Under the pieces are notes generated by a model. The model ran no database searches. It was given only the letters and a program-made list of their open reading frames with translations, and was not told the DNA's origin. The position numbers and the translations under genes were made by a program. A stretch of DNA of 64,000 nt from Acridotheres tristis (Eukaryota > Chordata > Aves > Passeriformes > Sturnidae), in NCBI GenBank assembly GCA_037013685.1, contig CM072887.1, positions 53,061,154 to 53,125,153 of the forward strand, written 5' to 3'. This document shows, piece by piece, positions 1 through 13,055 of the stretch; position 1 is the stretch's first letter, and each line of letters opens with the position of its first letter.

Positions 1-3000
1 GGAGTGTGAGATGTAATGCTTGTCTGTTGCTAGTGATATTTTTCTTTGTAATTCAGTATGATTTGAATCAGATGGAGTTCATTTCTTGCTGCTTTTTTGC
101 AGAGCTGTCATCCTGATTTGTTTGTGGGTTGTTGTTTCGGGGTTTATTTTTGCTGTGTATAATGATGTCTGAATAACCCTTGTGCATTCCTTCTCCCCCA
201 CATAATCTGTAATATTGGCCGTTCTGCACTGCACTACTTCTCTTGGAGGTTTGACTTCAGTTCTGTCAGACACGCTGCTCAACCTGTCACTGCCCTCCTG
301 CTGGCAAGACTGACAACACCAGACTCGTCACATCTTACCCTCCAAAGAGGAGGGGGCAGAAAATGTCCCAGAAATGTATTTCTTCTGGTACTTTTATTAA
401 AATCAATCTTGCTCACCTGCAGGGTTTCTCTTTATTATTTTAAACATTTTTTCCTTCACAGTCATTCCACATTATGGTTCAATGTTAATAAAACTGATTG
501 CTTGCAGTGAGGAGAAAAAAATGCTTTTTATCAGGTGTGTATTAGCAGAACATGCTGAGTTCAATTGCTGCCTCTTGCAGTTAGTCATTTGTTTCTTATG
601 GCTCTTCTCCCTCCTCCCCAACATCTCACCTTTACAGTAAATGGATTTTGGGAAGAGAAACCTGAGCACAGATGCCAAGCCCTGGAGTTGTACTGCAGTC
701 AATTGGATCACAGAGTGCCCCTGTTTCCTTAGGGCCCAGAGCTGACCCATTTCCAGGCTGGGACTTGGACATGGGCTTGTCTTGAATCCTTCAAGTCTTT
801 GTGCTGTTGGCCACAGAATCCAGCCTCATAAATTGCTAGTGTCAGAATCAATTCTGAAGTGCAGGGAAATATACAGTAAACAGGACAAGTTTATATAAAT
901 ATTGAGACTTCCTTCATTTTTTTTGGAAGCAAGATTTTTCATGGAGTGTTTGTAATACTAAAAAATTCCTCCACTGAAAACAACCCCTACAGCTCATAAT
1001 TTTTTTAAAGACATTGATCTAGAGCAAACCTCATATTCAAGTAATTAGCTTAAATGTTATCCAATTTTGTGACATACACAGAAAAAATATTTGGGTTTAG
1101 GTCGTCCTGGTTCTCAAACATTCAGACTTTGTGGTATTTAGGGAGGAATTGAAGTGATGCTATGTAGAGATGAGAGCAAAAAACTGAGCCTTGAGAGAGA
1201 ACCTGCTTACTTGTGCCACACTTAGATTCCTCCCTAGAGGCAATTCCCAGCACCTGCCAGAAAAGGAAAGGTTGCTTAGGCTCCACCCTTTCATGAGACT
1301 CAAGAAAGTATGATGAAATTCTGTTGTGAGCATCAGCAAGCACAGCACAGTGAGCTTTTTTGACAAGCAAGTAGGAGAGATGAAGTACCTAGTTGTATAG
1401 GAAATGTGTGCTTGGATGGTGATTATTACAGCATCAGTGGATGGGCTGGGAGAAACAACATTTGCAAGTTATTTTGAGGTGAACTGGTGAAGGCTTCACA
1501 TGTCAAGTGTTTTGGAGAACAGAAGGCTGGTGTGGGTTTGGCTTTTTTCATAAGTATAGACTTCCCATGGACCTCTGGACATGTGACTGATTTTTCCTCT
1601 TTTAAGTGAAAGTGAATCATATATGCCCAAAATATGTCACAGTTTCTAATTTGCCATACATGCTTCCATAAGGAACTTTGGCTCACTCAGTTTTCCCAGC
1701 AGAGATCTTGAAGTGGTCCAGTCCTACAGCTGCTGTTTAGCATAAACTCTCAGCTCTCTGCTGCTATTCTGAACCATTGCCATTTTCTGAGGAAGTAGCA
1801 TTTCTGCTCTCCCCAGCTTCACAAATCATTCTTTTAAACAGAAAATTAGTTAACACATACATTCTGCAGTCATATAGAATAACTTCCCTCCACAGAGTCG
1901 AATGGCCATCTCAAATTTGGTCTTTTCCTTCCCTCTCTTTCTCACTGTTACAGTTCCTCATGACAGGACAGCCCTGGCTGCTCTTCCAGGCCCTCCCAAG
2001 AACACGTCTGCAGGGAACACACCTGTGGAAAGGGTACAAGAAGGTCCAGCATGCAGCTTTCTTCCTGGTCATTGCTGTAAATGAGAGCTGGAAGGGGAGA
2101 ATGGGGCTTTGGTCCTTTCCCAAATATTGTCATCTTTCCAAGAGACTCAGCAGCAGCCTAGATTTTGCTCAGTATGGGTATGGTCCTGTTCAGTGTGGCA
2201 CAAATGGAACACACTGGCCATAGTGAGTCTATATGGCAACTCAGACAAAGCCTGCATATCATGAAGGATGCAAGGAAGATGTGTATAGTTCAGTAGGGAT
2301 TTCAGAATGAATATTTCCATTAAAGCAATTCTGTCTATGGGAATCTGCTTTTAGTTGCTTTCAACGTGTGTCTGTAGAAACTGGTCTGGAGGATTGCCTA
2401 CACCAAAAAATTTGAGGTACAATGACATTTCCTTACTCTCATTTCATTTCCTCGTTGGTGGCAAAGGAAAGCAATTTTGAACCATTGTCATGCCAGTGGC
2501 TGCTTCCATAAGACTTTGGGGATGTCTGCTCAGAACATTAAACCAGCAAAGCAAAAATCTAGGGTGCAATAGGTCATATTAGATTCAAGTTAGCTCACTA
2601 AGCTTTCATCTTGGTACTCCTACCAATTTGTTGTCCTTCAGAAATGCCCCTGGTTGATGGAAGCTCCCTGAGACTGGCATGCACATTCTGGGATTTCTCC
2701 CATACTGCAGGGCAGGAGATAGTCCAGTGAAGCAGAAAACATAATTTGCTTTGCTTAAAACCACCTGCTCCCAACTGATTGTGTTTTTTCCCTGTGAAGA
2801 TTTTATTTGGGGAGAGAGATATGAAGAAGGCAGGAGGGGAAGAATGAAATGCAAACACCTGACATTTCAGAGAACCTGAACATTAAAGACAACAGTGATC
2901 TTCTTATGCATGCAAGACTTTACAGAACCATCAGTGTTTCTCACTACGCCACTACCAATTAAGGGCAGAGCTGTAAGCTCTGTGCTTTGCAGTGCTATGC

Positions 3001-6000
3001 AGAGAGTAGGAGAATACCACCTGGGTGCTTGCTGCAAGCAAATGTAGTTACTGAAAAAGACTGAAAGGGAAAGTATTAAATAGTTGAGGTTTGATACCTG
3101 GATTATTTATATTGGGAGTCTCACTGGTTAGGATAAATACATCTTCCATTTTAAAGGCCAGGAAATGCCATGCAGCCTTAAATCAGCCCTGTTATGCTAG
3201 ATAGAATATGCACATATTAGGATACCAGCTGATTACTTGACCTTGAAGGATTTCTTCTGTGGGCACAGGAAGCAGTCAGAGAGCAAACAAATAAACTGAT
3301 GGATGATGAGGCAGGGTGAAAGGAAAGAAGGAGCATCCCCTCAAGGAATTTCACAGATTTGTCATGAAATACTAGATAGCAAGGTTAGTCCAAAACTCCA
3401 GAAGTCTCAATGCCACATGAATGAGCCCTTGTCATTTTTCTTTTTAATAGTTAAGAATTTAGGAGTGGGAGACATTTGTTTTTGTTTTAGTTTGTTTTTT
3501 TTAATTTCTGCCTTGATTCTAGAGAGCACCAACTACTGAAAGCAATCCTCTAGAGAAAATATATTGATCTCCCCCCTGTTCTTCATTCTGTTTGAACTCT
3601 ACAACTTCCCTAATTCCCCCAGGGAACAATTCTCTTCCCTACAGAGCTACACTCAGTTTCAAAATTGACTTGAAAACAAGAAAACAAAAATCCGCCTTTC
3701 TTTTTCTTGTGTTCTAAAAGTTCTGACAAGGGCCTTTCTCCAGAGAGCCATCTTCTTCAATCTCTTTATGTTTACTGTCACCTGCTAGCATTTTGTTCTG
3801 CTTTAAGGAGACAGTAAGCGAGCTACGCTGTTTTCTTTTTGTGACTTCCTCCACCCACTGGCAGCACCCCACTAGAGGTATCTGAATCTGGTCTTCAGCT
3901 TGATCCCTCTTGATTGCCCTGACTGTTTGTCTATAACCAGAACATTCATATTATTTCATGGATGGGTCTCTGTAATTGCCTCCATTTTTCTCTACCTTTC
4001 TCTCTTTTTCTCTTTTAGTTTGTTCTGCATTTAGGAAAGATTAGAGGCCATGACTATGTATAGGGCAACACACAGGAGTTTTCTCTCATGAGATACCCAC
4101 TATTAATCTATAGTAGGAATCTCGTAGTTCTACTGGAGTTCTGTATTAAATTACCTGGATACTAAATTAGACAGACTTAATTTGATTTTAAATATCCACA
4201 TGACTCGTGCAATTATTTTTCAGCCTCTTGCAGCTTGCCTCTGTCTATGATATACTGATGAGGGTAGTGACACATGCATAGAGGCAAAAAAAGTCTGTCA
4301 CTCTAAGCATCATGTCAATACTGTTTCACAGAATATTTTAAGATCCTCAGGCAAGTAGGCATTTCCCTGAAATCATGAGCATTATCAAAATACTGTCTCA
4401 TTTCCTCAGCTGTTGTAGCTATACACTAGCCAAGTTTCCTCAACAGGCCTGGGGCCAGAGTGCTGTTTGGAGCATGTACCTGGGTATAAGAGCCTATGTG
4501 TAGCACACCTTTATGAGGCCAGAGACCTCTGTTCAGCTGCCACAGGCTTGAAAGCTGGTTTGCCTCTGTCTCTGCAGTAATTCACTTTCCTGTGCTCTAG
4601 CTTCATAGAGACCCAGATAAATGGCTTGCTCCTTCTACAGCACATTATGAATGAAAGACCTAACAGAAAGATTTCAGAACAAATTTTTCTAGTCAGCAGA
4701 AAATATATGCAAATCTGCATCAAGAACACATATGCTTTTCACTTCTCTTTTATGACATGCTGGTTTGTTTTTTTTTCTGGTGCAATTATGTATTTTCATT
4801 ATTGCGGTTAATCATGACTTTCTCTGGGAACATGGCATATGTAGCATCTTTCCCAGTCAGCTTTTTTTCCCATTGTCAGATGGATATTCAGTTTCTAAAA
4901 AGCTGGTGTTCTCCTTGCTGTTAACCCTGCTTGCTTGCTTTGTCAAAAATCCTACTCTGAGAGTGCCCTTATTTTTGATTGTATAAAAATTTTTTTATTT
5001 CCTAGGGATGACCTGGGCAGAACTGTTTCCTTTCAAGGTAAACATCAGCCTTTGTATAAACTTGTCACAAGGACTGATAGTATCCATTTGGTAAATTTGA
5101 AAAAGATCACAAATAGTAAGACACAAGTTATTCTATTACAACAGTGTTTTGCACAGAACTGTTCAAACTGAAGTAGATTCCAGCTGTAGAAATAACAGAG
5201 GAAGCTCTCCAGAGAGCCCATGTTGTCAGTGACTTCTTGGGTTCCTTCTGACAACAATCTGAGTAATTTCTCTTTTTATTAGCTCTGTTTCTAAACCTGA
5301 ATGACACCATGTCACTGAATCACCTCTGAGCCCATGTCCCATATTGTCTTTGAAGCTGTTGTTAAAGAAGATAGCTATCTACTAACACCTGTTTGGTGGA
5401 AAAAAATCCCATCACTCTCTCATAACAGAAGTCTCTAATGTCCTCTTCAGACAGAAAAGGTGCACCAGTACCCAGCTTTTTATTTAACAAACATTTACAT
5501 GAGACATGTCATGAATCTAGGCATTCTCAGCTGAAGAGCTCTTAGTACCTGTTTAACTTGTAGCTGGCTTAGTCATATACTATTTTAAGATTTTTCTGCC
5601 TTGGAAAATCTCATTTCACTATTAAAATATTAGCGGCACTGCAATGTTATTTCCACAGTGCCCTGCTTAGCTCCAGGTCACTTATATTTTGTCAATCAGT
5701 CCTGCAGTGTTAGTTATTTATCTATCACTTAATAACCATGCTGCAGAGAATAATTTATCTGGCATAGCATGGTAATTTGTACTATAATTTCACCCCCGCT
5801 GCTGCAGACTTGCATTCCGTTACAGCAATGATTGAGGAAAATTAAGATTCCTAGGTCACACTTTGGGCTCTATGTTTTCTGCCTTTCATAATTTCATTTC
5901 ACTTTATCATCTTTGATTGAAGAAAGGGTTCATCTAGAAATGTGAGAAGTGGCTAAAATAACTGTGTTTTTCAGCCCACTAGGACACAGTACATGAATAT

Positions 6001-6907
6001 AAAGGGAAGGGGACTGTGCAGTCTCAAAATTGGCTTGGGAGACTCATACATCACTGAAGCTGAATCCACTGTAAAGACTCTGAAGACTACATTTTTATTT
6101 TTCATTTCTATTCAAAATGTAAATAAAACATATATGTAACATATGCACCCTTTTTTCCCGAGGTCTAGCCAACATCAGTGCCAGTCAGGTATAGAATCCA
6201 ACTTTATCAAACACTCATCTGCACTAATTTTGGAGCCATTTATAGCAATTAAGTGTGAGACTAGACAAGGGCATAAATATAAAGAAAGTAAACTGAAAGA
6301 GAAGGTAAAAATTGTTACTCATTGAATTGGTTTTATTTGTCCTCTTTTACAGAGCATAATAAACATACATTATTTTTTTAAACCATTAATTTTATTATGA
6401 TGATTAGATGGTGGAACTTCTTGTGGTCCTAGCTGATGGCTATCACAGAAACACTCTATTTCGGGTATTCACTTTCAGGCAGAGGAAGAGGTGTGGACTG
6501 TAATATGCATTGGGCAATGGATTTTATCTGTTGCTGGCTATTAAGTACTACCATTTTTTTCTGTGGAACAAAGAAAATTTCATTCTGATGAAAATTTGAT
6601 ATAAGAAAAATTAATTGATCCCTGCTAAAAGGAGTATCTAGGCAGATTTCTATGTGCTAAGGCAATATAAACAGTAACAAAATCAGCAATATCAGTATTA
6701 TGGAGATTAATTTCCATGTGAACCCTCCTGTGAGAGATTCAGTGGATTTGCTACAGACCTACTTCTGCATGCCTAACATTTATTTATATATTTTAAGTGA
6801 TGTATAAGGAAGCTAAATTATTTTTAAATGGAGAACTTCTATGGAAATTGCAGAGCAGCCAGTGAGTATTATCTTCTTGTCCAGAATTACCATCAAGTTT
6901 CTCCTTT
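1..6907. other. Unique AT-rich non-coding DNA, no gene recognised
   Basis: I see no repeat family, RNA gene or convincing exon in this stretch. The open frames here are short (the longest is 148 codons, near 1.8-2.2 kb on the plus strand), have no recognisable domain and overlap competing frames on both strands. A strong acceptor-like site (pyrimidine run ending TTTCCTAG at about 5,005) is followed only 32 bases later by a GTAAAC donor-like site; that is too little to call an exon. Part of 5,620-5,830 has the texture of conserved non-coding DNA and is discussed as a finding. Confidence 0.6.
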
Positions 6908-7030
6908 TTCTGTTTTTGTTTATTTGTTTGGTTTTTTTGTTTTTTGTTTTTTTTGTTTGGGTTTTTTTGTTTTGTTTTTTTTTTTTTGTTTTTGTTTGGT
7001 TTTTGTTTGTTTGGGTTTTTTTGTTGTTGA
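6908..7030. repeat. G/T low-complexity tract, (TTTG)n/(T)n-like
   Basis: About 120 bases made almost only of T and G on the plus strand, with runs of T of up to 13 separated by G, GG or GGG. The tract creates a spurious open frame rich in Phe, Val, Cys and Leu codons because T/G-only sequence contains no TAA or TAG and few TGA. It could be a decayed poly-T (a minus-strand poly-A tail) or a simple repeat that has diverged; no retrocopy body is visible next to it. Confidence 0.85.
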
Positions 7031-9763
7031 GTAAAATGTTCCTATGTTTTAAATTTTGTTTACTTCAGCTCTGCTTCTGTATTGCAAAACAAACTAGGAA
7101 GGAGAGGCTATTCTCAACATCTATCAGTTCTTTCAGAATTGTACTTTATCTCCATAGCACACTGAGCTTGGTTAATGAGTACTTCAACCTGGTACCTCAG
7201 TTTTAATTCTCAGAGCTGGACTAGGGAGTCTAGCTTGGACCTGTATGTCTTTGTTTAATAAGGAATGTCAGAGGTAGATATCTGCTAGCAAATACAAATG
7301 TGTGCACACAATCTGAATGATAGTTTAGTTACTTTCAAATAATAAATAACATTGTGCTGGCATTCCAGTTGACTAATTTTTCATTATCACAATCTCAGAC
7401 AGTCTATCTAGAAACAGTCTTGAGCACATACTGGTGAGTGGTCTACACAATAAATGAATCAATGAAAATTATTGGGTAGAAGAGGGACTCGGGAGGAACT
7501 GCTGCATGGATAACAAGACATAGAATTTCCTAGAAATTAGTTAACTCCATGGTATTTTATACTTGTACTTTATGTTTAACCTGAACTGTTAGTGAATGGG
7601 GAAGTTCTAATGGATAATGACAGCATCTGGAAATAACCAGGATAGCAAGAATACATTACTGCTGTTTTGCCATCTTTGGAGATGCTGATGAAATGCAAAC
7701 ATCGGATTATCAGTCTGACGAGAATCAGGATCAACAGTTTTGATTGTGGTGTGGTTCCCCTTCTTGTTTTATTTATAAGAAACATTTTCCTTGATGAACT
7801 CTCAAACATGACTTTGAGGCTAATTTATTTGAAAACTTTAGTTCTCAGTATAGTCTCTTGCTGCCTGTTTCTGTTGCTTCCCTTTCAAGGGCAACTCCTC
7901 CCCCCACCTTCCTGGTCTTATTTTGCAGGTGTTCCTTTCATTTCTAGCTCATATTCTAGCAGGTGACTATTCAACTTTGGCATGACTTTGAGTTATTGTG
8001 GTCCAGCTCTGCTTTGGCAGGGAATCAAGCCTTCCAAGTCTGTGCCTAAACTTCATGTCTTTTTGTACATTTAGCCTCTCCAGGTGGTGGGTGATAAGCA
8101 TCCACCCTTCCCCTTCCGCTAATCTCTAAAGAAAATGCAGGCAAGCCCTCCTAATGGTCTTTTAAAAACAATGAAGACAAAATAAATAAATAAATAAATG
8201 GGCCATTACTGGGAGGAAAAAAGGTTGCCTGCATTATCATAGAGTGTGGATTAAGGTGTCATAAATATGCCGTTTGGCAGCTCTTCCTCTCATTGCCTGT
8301 GCTGGCCTTGGGTGAAAGAAAATTTTATGAGAATTTCCTTTGACCACTTTTGGAGAGAATGGCTGGAGACAAACAAAAGTAGCCCTAGAAAGCTTTTGGA
8401 AGTGCTTCTCATTTACAGGATTAAGTAGAGTGGGCAGAAGGACAGGTGGAGCAGTTTGTGCACTGAAATTTAGTGTTCAGATCTCACCTTCTTGTGGTAA
8501 GAGGAGAATCTCCATCCTATTTCAGGTCCAGCCAAATAGTATGCTTTGGTAAACCAGGAATTTGCACCTTACTCCTGGCCCACCTGTCAATGAGTGCAAG
8601 GTTTCAGACATTGCACTCAAACTTTAAGTCTGCTAAAAATCTTGTATGTATGTAGCCACATGACTTTTTAAATCCTTTTCTGAAATTTGAGAGCACGTTA
8701 TGCCCTCCATGTAAATACAGCCCAAAATAGATACTGGCATGCTGCAAGATTTTAAATGCAGAAATATTTTAGATACCAAGGCGGATATAAAAACAAAATC
8801 TTTGTATCTGCCTTGTGCTAGCTTTACACTGATGTAAAAGCAGATTTTAATCTTACAGGTACATCCATCAGCATATTGCAGTGATATGGAAACTAGTCAT
8901 AATGGAACAAATTTACACAGCTGACCAAGTCCTTGGAGTACAGTAAATCCTGGAAGGGTTGTTCTCTTTATACTAACACTAATTTCCACTCTCAGGTAAA
9001 GAAAGATTGCTCTCCATTTCTACAGTACCACATAAAGATTATGGGCACAGAGCCTAGAAGATAATTTAGATGCCAGGGCAACTGATAGGAGGTAAGTCAA
9101 GAACTCCTCTGACTTTTTTTCATTTTTTTAAAGTCTTAAATTGCTTTCTTGTAGGGCAGAAGAATCTTAAATCTCATATGGAGTCTCCATCCTTCTCACT
9201 CTGCAATCAAGGTGAGACCGTGAAGTGAGTAACCTTTTATCACTAGCCAGAGGTCATCACAGCTGAGCCAAGAAAGAGAACACTTCCACGGTGTCATCTC
9301 ATAGGCAAAACTGAGAAAAGTACTTGGCAACTTGTTTCTGTATAGGTAAAGGCCACTTTCAGGTTGTTTTCCAGCTGCTGGTTTTCAGTTATCCCTGTGC
9401 CATTGGTGTTCTTTCACTCATTCAGGTTCTCTGTCCAGTCCTTTACCAGGCCTTTCTCTTGCCCTCCTCATCTATCTTTGATTGGCCTACCAGACTCCCC
9501 TAACAGAAAGAAAAGTTTCTTTCGCAGTGATTTTCTCATTTACCAGTGGTTTGCTAAAGGATGTGTTTCTTCCCATCCTCTTTGTCTCATACAAGTGTTT
9601 GCACCCTCTTTTGATTTGAGAAATATTTTCATGTTTGTCTTCTTTCACTCATGTCTGTATGCACCTATCAACATTTGCAAAAGAAAATAATGGGATTTGG
9701 CATCAATTTTCCTCATTGTCCCTAGTATCATCTTAACATTGCCCTTTATAAATGCAAATAAAA
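7031..9763. other. Unique non-coding DNA, nothing recognised
   Basis: No repeat family or gene was recognised. A consensus AG|GTAAGT donor-like site lies at about 9,091, with an acceptor-like TTTCTACAG ending at 9,025. The 65 bases between have stops in all three plus-strand frames, so if this is an exon it is not protein-coding internally. Confidence 0.55.
8179..8199. repeat. (AAAT)n microsatellite
   Basis: Five near-perfect copies of the tetramer AAAT/TAAA in a row. Short simple repeat with no sign of function. Confidence 0.9.
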
Positions 9764-9827
9764 AACTGAGATGATTTGGACTTGATTTCCAGTGTAACTG
9801 AGATGATTTGGACTTGATTTCCAGTGT
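9764..9827. repeat. Exact 32-bp tandem duplication
   Basis: Two head-to-tail copies of a 32-base unit (9,764-9,795 and 9,796-9,827) that begins AACTGAGATGATTTGG and ends TTTCCAGTGT. The copies are identical at every position, which in otherwise diverged non-coding DNA points to a recent replication-slippage or end-joining duplication, a polymorphic locus, or an assembly artefact. A minus-strand open frame of 73 codons reads through it but looks like chance. Confidence 0.97.
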
Positions 9828-12324
9828 CTGTAAATTGCTCTGCATCATCTTGGGAACGACTGTCATATGAACAGCTATAAAGCCCAGTGATTCAGAGGCT
9901 CAGAGAAGGAACATTCCCAGAATGAAGAGAGAAAGGTAAAGTACTGGACCTCCTGTTTTTCAGTGTCCTATCTTTAAAGGAAGTCAAACATGCTGGTCTG
10001 GCTCTGAATGGCTCACCTGAAAATCAGTCATCGATGTCTTTGTTCTCTAAGCAGCATTTCCCTGCCTTTGTAACTACAGTTATTCTGACTTTGAAATCTG
10101 CAGTTTACATTATTCTCTGAATGCATAATTTGAAGTTAATTATTTTTACATCTGCTTGCAAAATCTAATGATTTTAAAAGGTTATTCCTCTCTGAATTCG
10201 ATCGGTTATTTAGATAATTTGAAAGGTTATGTCACTAGCTGGTTTCTTATTCATTGGTTATCTCTACAAACATAGGATTTTGTAATGTTGTTTGTCTAAT
10301 CTGAGCACACAGTGGCATTCACAACTATATTTGAGGATGAAAAGCCGTTTGTCACACCACCAAATTATCCCACTTAAGCAAAAGTTGCAGGCTAAAGTGT
10401 GTGTTTTGCTGCAGTAATAGCTGCTCCTGCTGTCTGCAATCCCACCACCCCTTCTGGAGCAGCCAGCAGGAATTTTGCCCACTTGTCTCATGGATTAAGA
10501 GCAAAGAAGGATTCCACTTCTGACAAACAGCCCAAAGAAACACTGTAGTATTAGCAGAAGCTACTAACTGCAGTCTTAGGTTTTTATTTGTTGGACTGGG
10601 TGTTTTAGCTTGCCTGGCTAAAATTCCATGGTGTCCTGTTTACCAGGTCCTGCAGAAAACCTCTGAGCAGTGAATGGAAGAAGGAGTCCTGTCCAGTCAG
10701 CTTCCTCCAAAGATGCAGCCTCCTTATTTCACAAGAAATAAGCTTTTTAGAGGAAATGGTCCTCTCTTCATGTTTATTTATTTATTATAACATAGCAGTA
10801 CAGACCAAATTAATCAGGATCTATGACTCTTGCAGTATTTTAACAACTTTTCATATAAGTGGAAAAGATCCATGCTTTGTGCCCATTTAAAGAGCTGCTG
10901 TGTGTATGTGCATACGTGTGTGAGTGTGTGTACGCATTTAGAAGGATGCTTTACTAAATGAATTGGATCTCCTAGAGAGACACCTGGGGATACTGTGTAG
11001 TTGCCTCCCACTGGTATGCCCAGTTACATCCATATTTATAAACAACTTTATCCTTGGAACAGGAGCCGTTAAATCGCTATCCCTGAGGCTGCTCTGGCTG
11101 TGGGAGATAAACGTAAGTGTATCTATGTATTTTTATGTCTAAGGATTGTAAGCCTGCATAGAGAGTTAAAAAGGGCAAAAGTTCAAAGCAGGATATGATT
11201 GAATGGACGGATGGTAGGAAACAGAATCAGATGAGAGTACAGTGCCTTGTGTGGAAGGAAGTCTGCTCGTTAGCAATGCAGAGATGCTCTAGCCAAGAGC
11301 CAGGCAAGTGTCTCTGAGGAGCAACATTTGAGAAGTCTACAGGCACAGGATGCCTGTGAATAGCAGGAAGATGACTGAGGGACCACAAAACAACTCTGCA
11401 AGTTTTGAGTTGTTTCAAAGGATTGCATTTTCCTCTGCATGAATGTGCTAATGTGACTTGAGTAGGGAGTAATGCAGCTTGTAAAGTAAAACTCAGGTTT
11501 TCCGTCTGCTTTTGTTTCTACACAATGTCCATCTTTTATTGGCTTAAAATCCTGAAGTTTAGCTAATTCATTTTTAATCCTCCATTTGGCTGGGATCTGT
11601 CCTGCAGATTCAGAGTTCCATGGAAGAACATTATTTTTTATTGGGGGACGTTGTTCATTCCCATCATGATACAAAAATACTATACCCCCTTTCTGTTGTT
11701 TAAAGTTAGTGTGCATTTATTTCAGTTCCTTTATATTTGTGTTACCTCTCTTGCACAGCTACCATGCTTATGGAAGGCATTTGCTAGATGGTTTTGGAGA
11801 TGGAAAGCTTTGGCAGGTGAGTTGAATGGCCAGAAGCCAATTGCAAACACTGCAAATACATTTATATGGTTTAGGTGGAACATTCAGATACCCCAGAACA
11901 TTATTTTGTTTGGTTTTCTTACCTCATTTTTTTGTATATTTCTGGCTGCAGTGACAGCTAGAGATGATCAATGTTTAACACATAGAGCAAGATCTGCCCA
12001 AATCTAGAGATGGTCAGGCAAAGTAATCCAGAGACAGGCATTCTGTTTGTAGAAAACTGTTTACAGCACCTGCTTTGAAGTCTAGTGACAGCTGCTCAGG
12101 GCTGCCTCCACCCCAGTCTTTACCAGTAAGATCAGCCTTCAAGATCCCAGGCCCAAGACCAGTGGGAAAATCTGACCAGTGGGAGCAAGGAAGACCGACC
12201 TGCTTGTTGGATAGAGAGCAGTTTAGGGCATGCAAACAAACAGAACATGCTCAAGTGTAGAGGCCCTTAGGGATTACACTCCTAAATCCTACTATATTTG
12301 CCAAACTGTGACAATTGAGAAAGC
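9828..12324. other. Unique non-coding DNA, one 148-codon open frame of doubtful meaning
   Basis: No repeat family was recognised. The minus strand between 11,270 and 11,716 stays open for 148 codons. The peptide has no recognisable domain, signal or repeat, and one frame of this length is roughly what chance allows in 64 kb of AT-rich sequence, so I do not call it a gene. Confidence 0.55.
10899..10934. repeat. Imperfect (TG)n microsatellite
   Basis: An interrupted TG run in which TGTGTG blocks alternate with TATG, CATACG and AG interruptions. An old, decayed dinucleotide repeat. Confidence 0.85.
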
Positions 12325-13055
12325 TTTCTGAAAACTGGAGGACAGTGAATGCCACTCCCTTGCTCATGAGAGGCAAGAATCTGGGGAACCTACAGGCTGG
12401 TCAGCCTCATCTTGATTTCTGACAAGGTGGTGGAGCAACTAATCTTGGGGACCATTTCCAGGCATGTGAAAGACAAGGAAGTGATCATGAGGAGGCACCA
12501 CAGAATGATGAATGAAAAGTCATGCTTAACCAGCCCCAATAATCTGCTGCAAAGCCTAAGGGAGACAAGTCACTGATGGTGCATCCCAGGGATTGATACT
12601 GGGGTCAGTACCATTTAAGACCTTCACTAATGGTGTGGCTGATAGTACAGAGTGCAGCCTCAGTTAGTTTGCTGATGATATAAAACTGGGAGGAGTTATT
12701 GGTACAGTGGGTGGCTGTGCTGCCATCAGAGTTATCTCAATAGGCTGGAGAAAAGAGAAACACAGAGGGAGCTAATGAAGTTTCACAAGGGCAAGTGCAA
12801 AATCCTGCTGGGGAGGAATCGTTCCATGTAACACTTAGGGCTGGAGACTGACTGTCTGAAAAGCAGCTTTTCCGAGAAGGACCTGGGAGTTCTAGTGTAC
12901 AGCAAGCTGTCCATGAGCCAGCAGTGTGTCCTTCTGATAAAAAAGGCTGGTGGTATCCTAGAGCACATTAGGAAAACACTGCCATCAGTGTGAGAGGGGT
13001 GATTCTTCCCCTCTACTCAGTCACACGTCTGGAGTCCTGGGTCCCCTTCAGACGG
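12325..13055 (+). mobile_element. CR1 LINE fragment, plus orientation, old and internally deleted
   Basis: The plus strand follows the CR1 reverse-transcriptase region in order. Near 12,380 it reads like the conserved 'G-N-Y-R-x-V-S-L' segment (here GEPTGWSASS, or GNLQAGQPHL, depending on frame), then a 'MMNEKSCLT' block near 12,510, then a segment resembling 'SKFADDTKL' near 12,660, 'LMKFHKGKCKIL' near 12,780 and the downstream 'EKDLGVLV' block near 12,880. Frame changes and stops are scattered throughout, so no protein can be made. Between about 12,560 and 12,600 the sequence jumps across a section of the reverse transcriptase, which indicates an internal deletion. The fragment stops before the usual CR1 3' end, so it is truncated at both ends. 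By eye it is more diverged than the CR1 copies at 41-44 kb. Family assignment is from recalled consensus features, not a search. Confidence 0.85.

Noticed and set aside
1777..2223. 148-codon plus-strand open frame
   Set aside because: Unrecognised peptide with opposed open frames on the other strand and no promoter or splice evidence.
6841..7206. 121-codon plus-strand open frame with membrane-like peptide
   Set aside because: Most of it is the T/G low-complexity tract, which cannot contain TAA or TAG; the peptide is a by-product of composition.
9026..9090. Acceptor-like TTTCTACAG followed by a consensus AG|GTAAGT donor
   Set aside because: All three plus-strand frames contain stops between the two sites, so it is not a coding exon; a non-coding exon remains possible but unsupported.
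11270..11716. 148-codon minus-strand open frame
   Set aside because: About one frame of this length is expected by chance in 64 kb of such sequence; no domain, signal peptide or flanking splice support was recognised.
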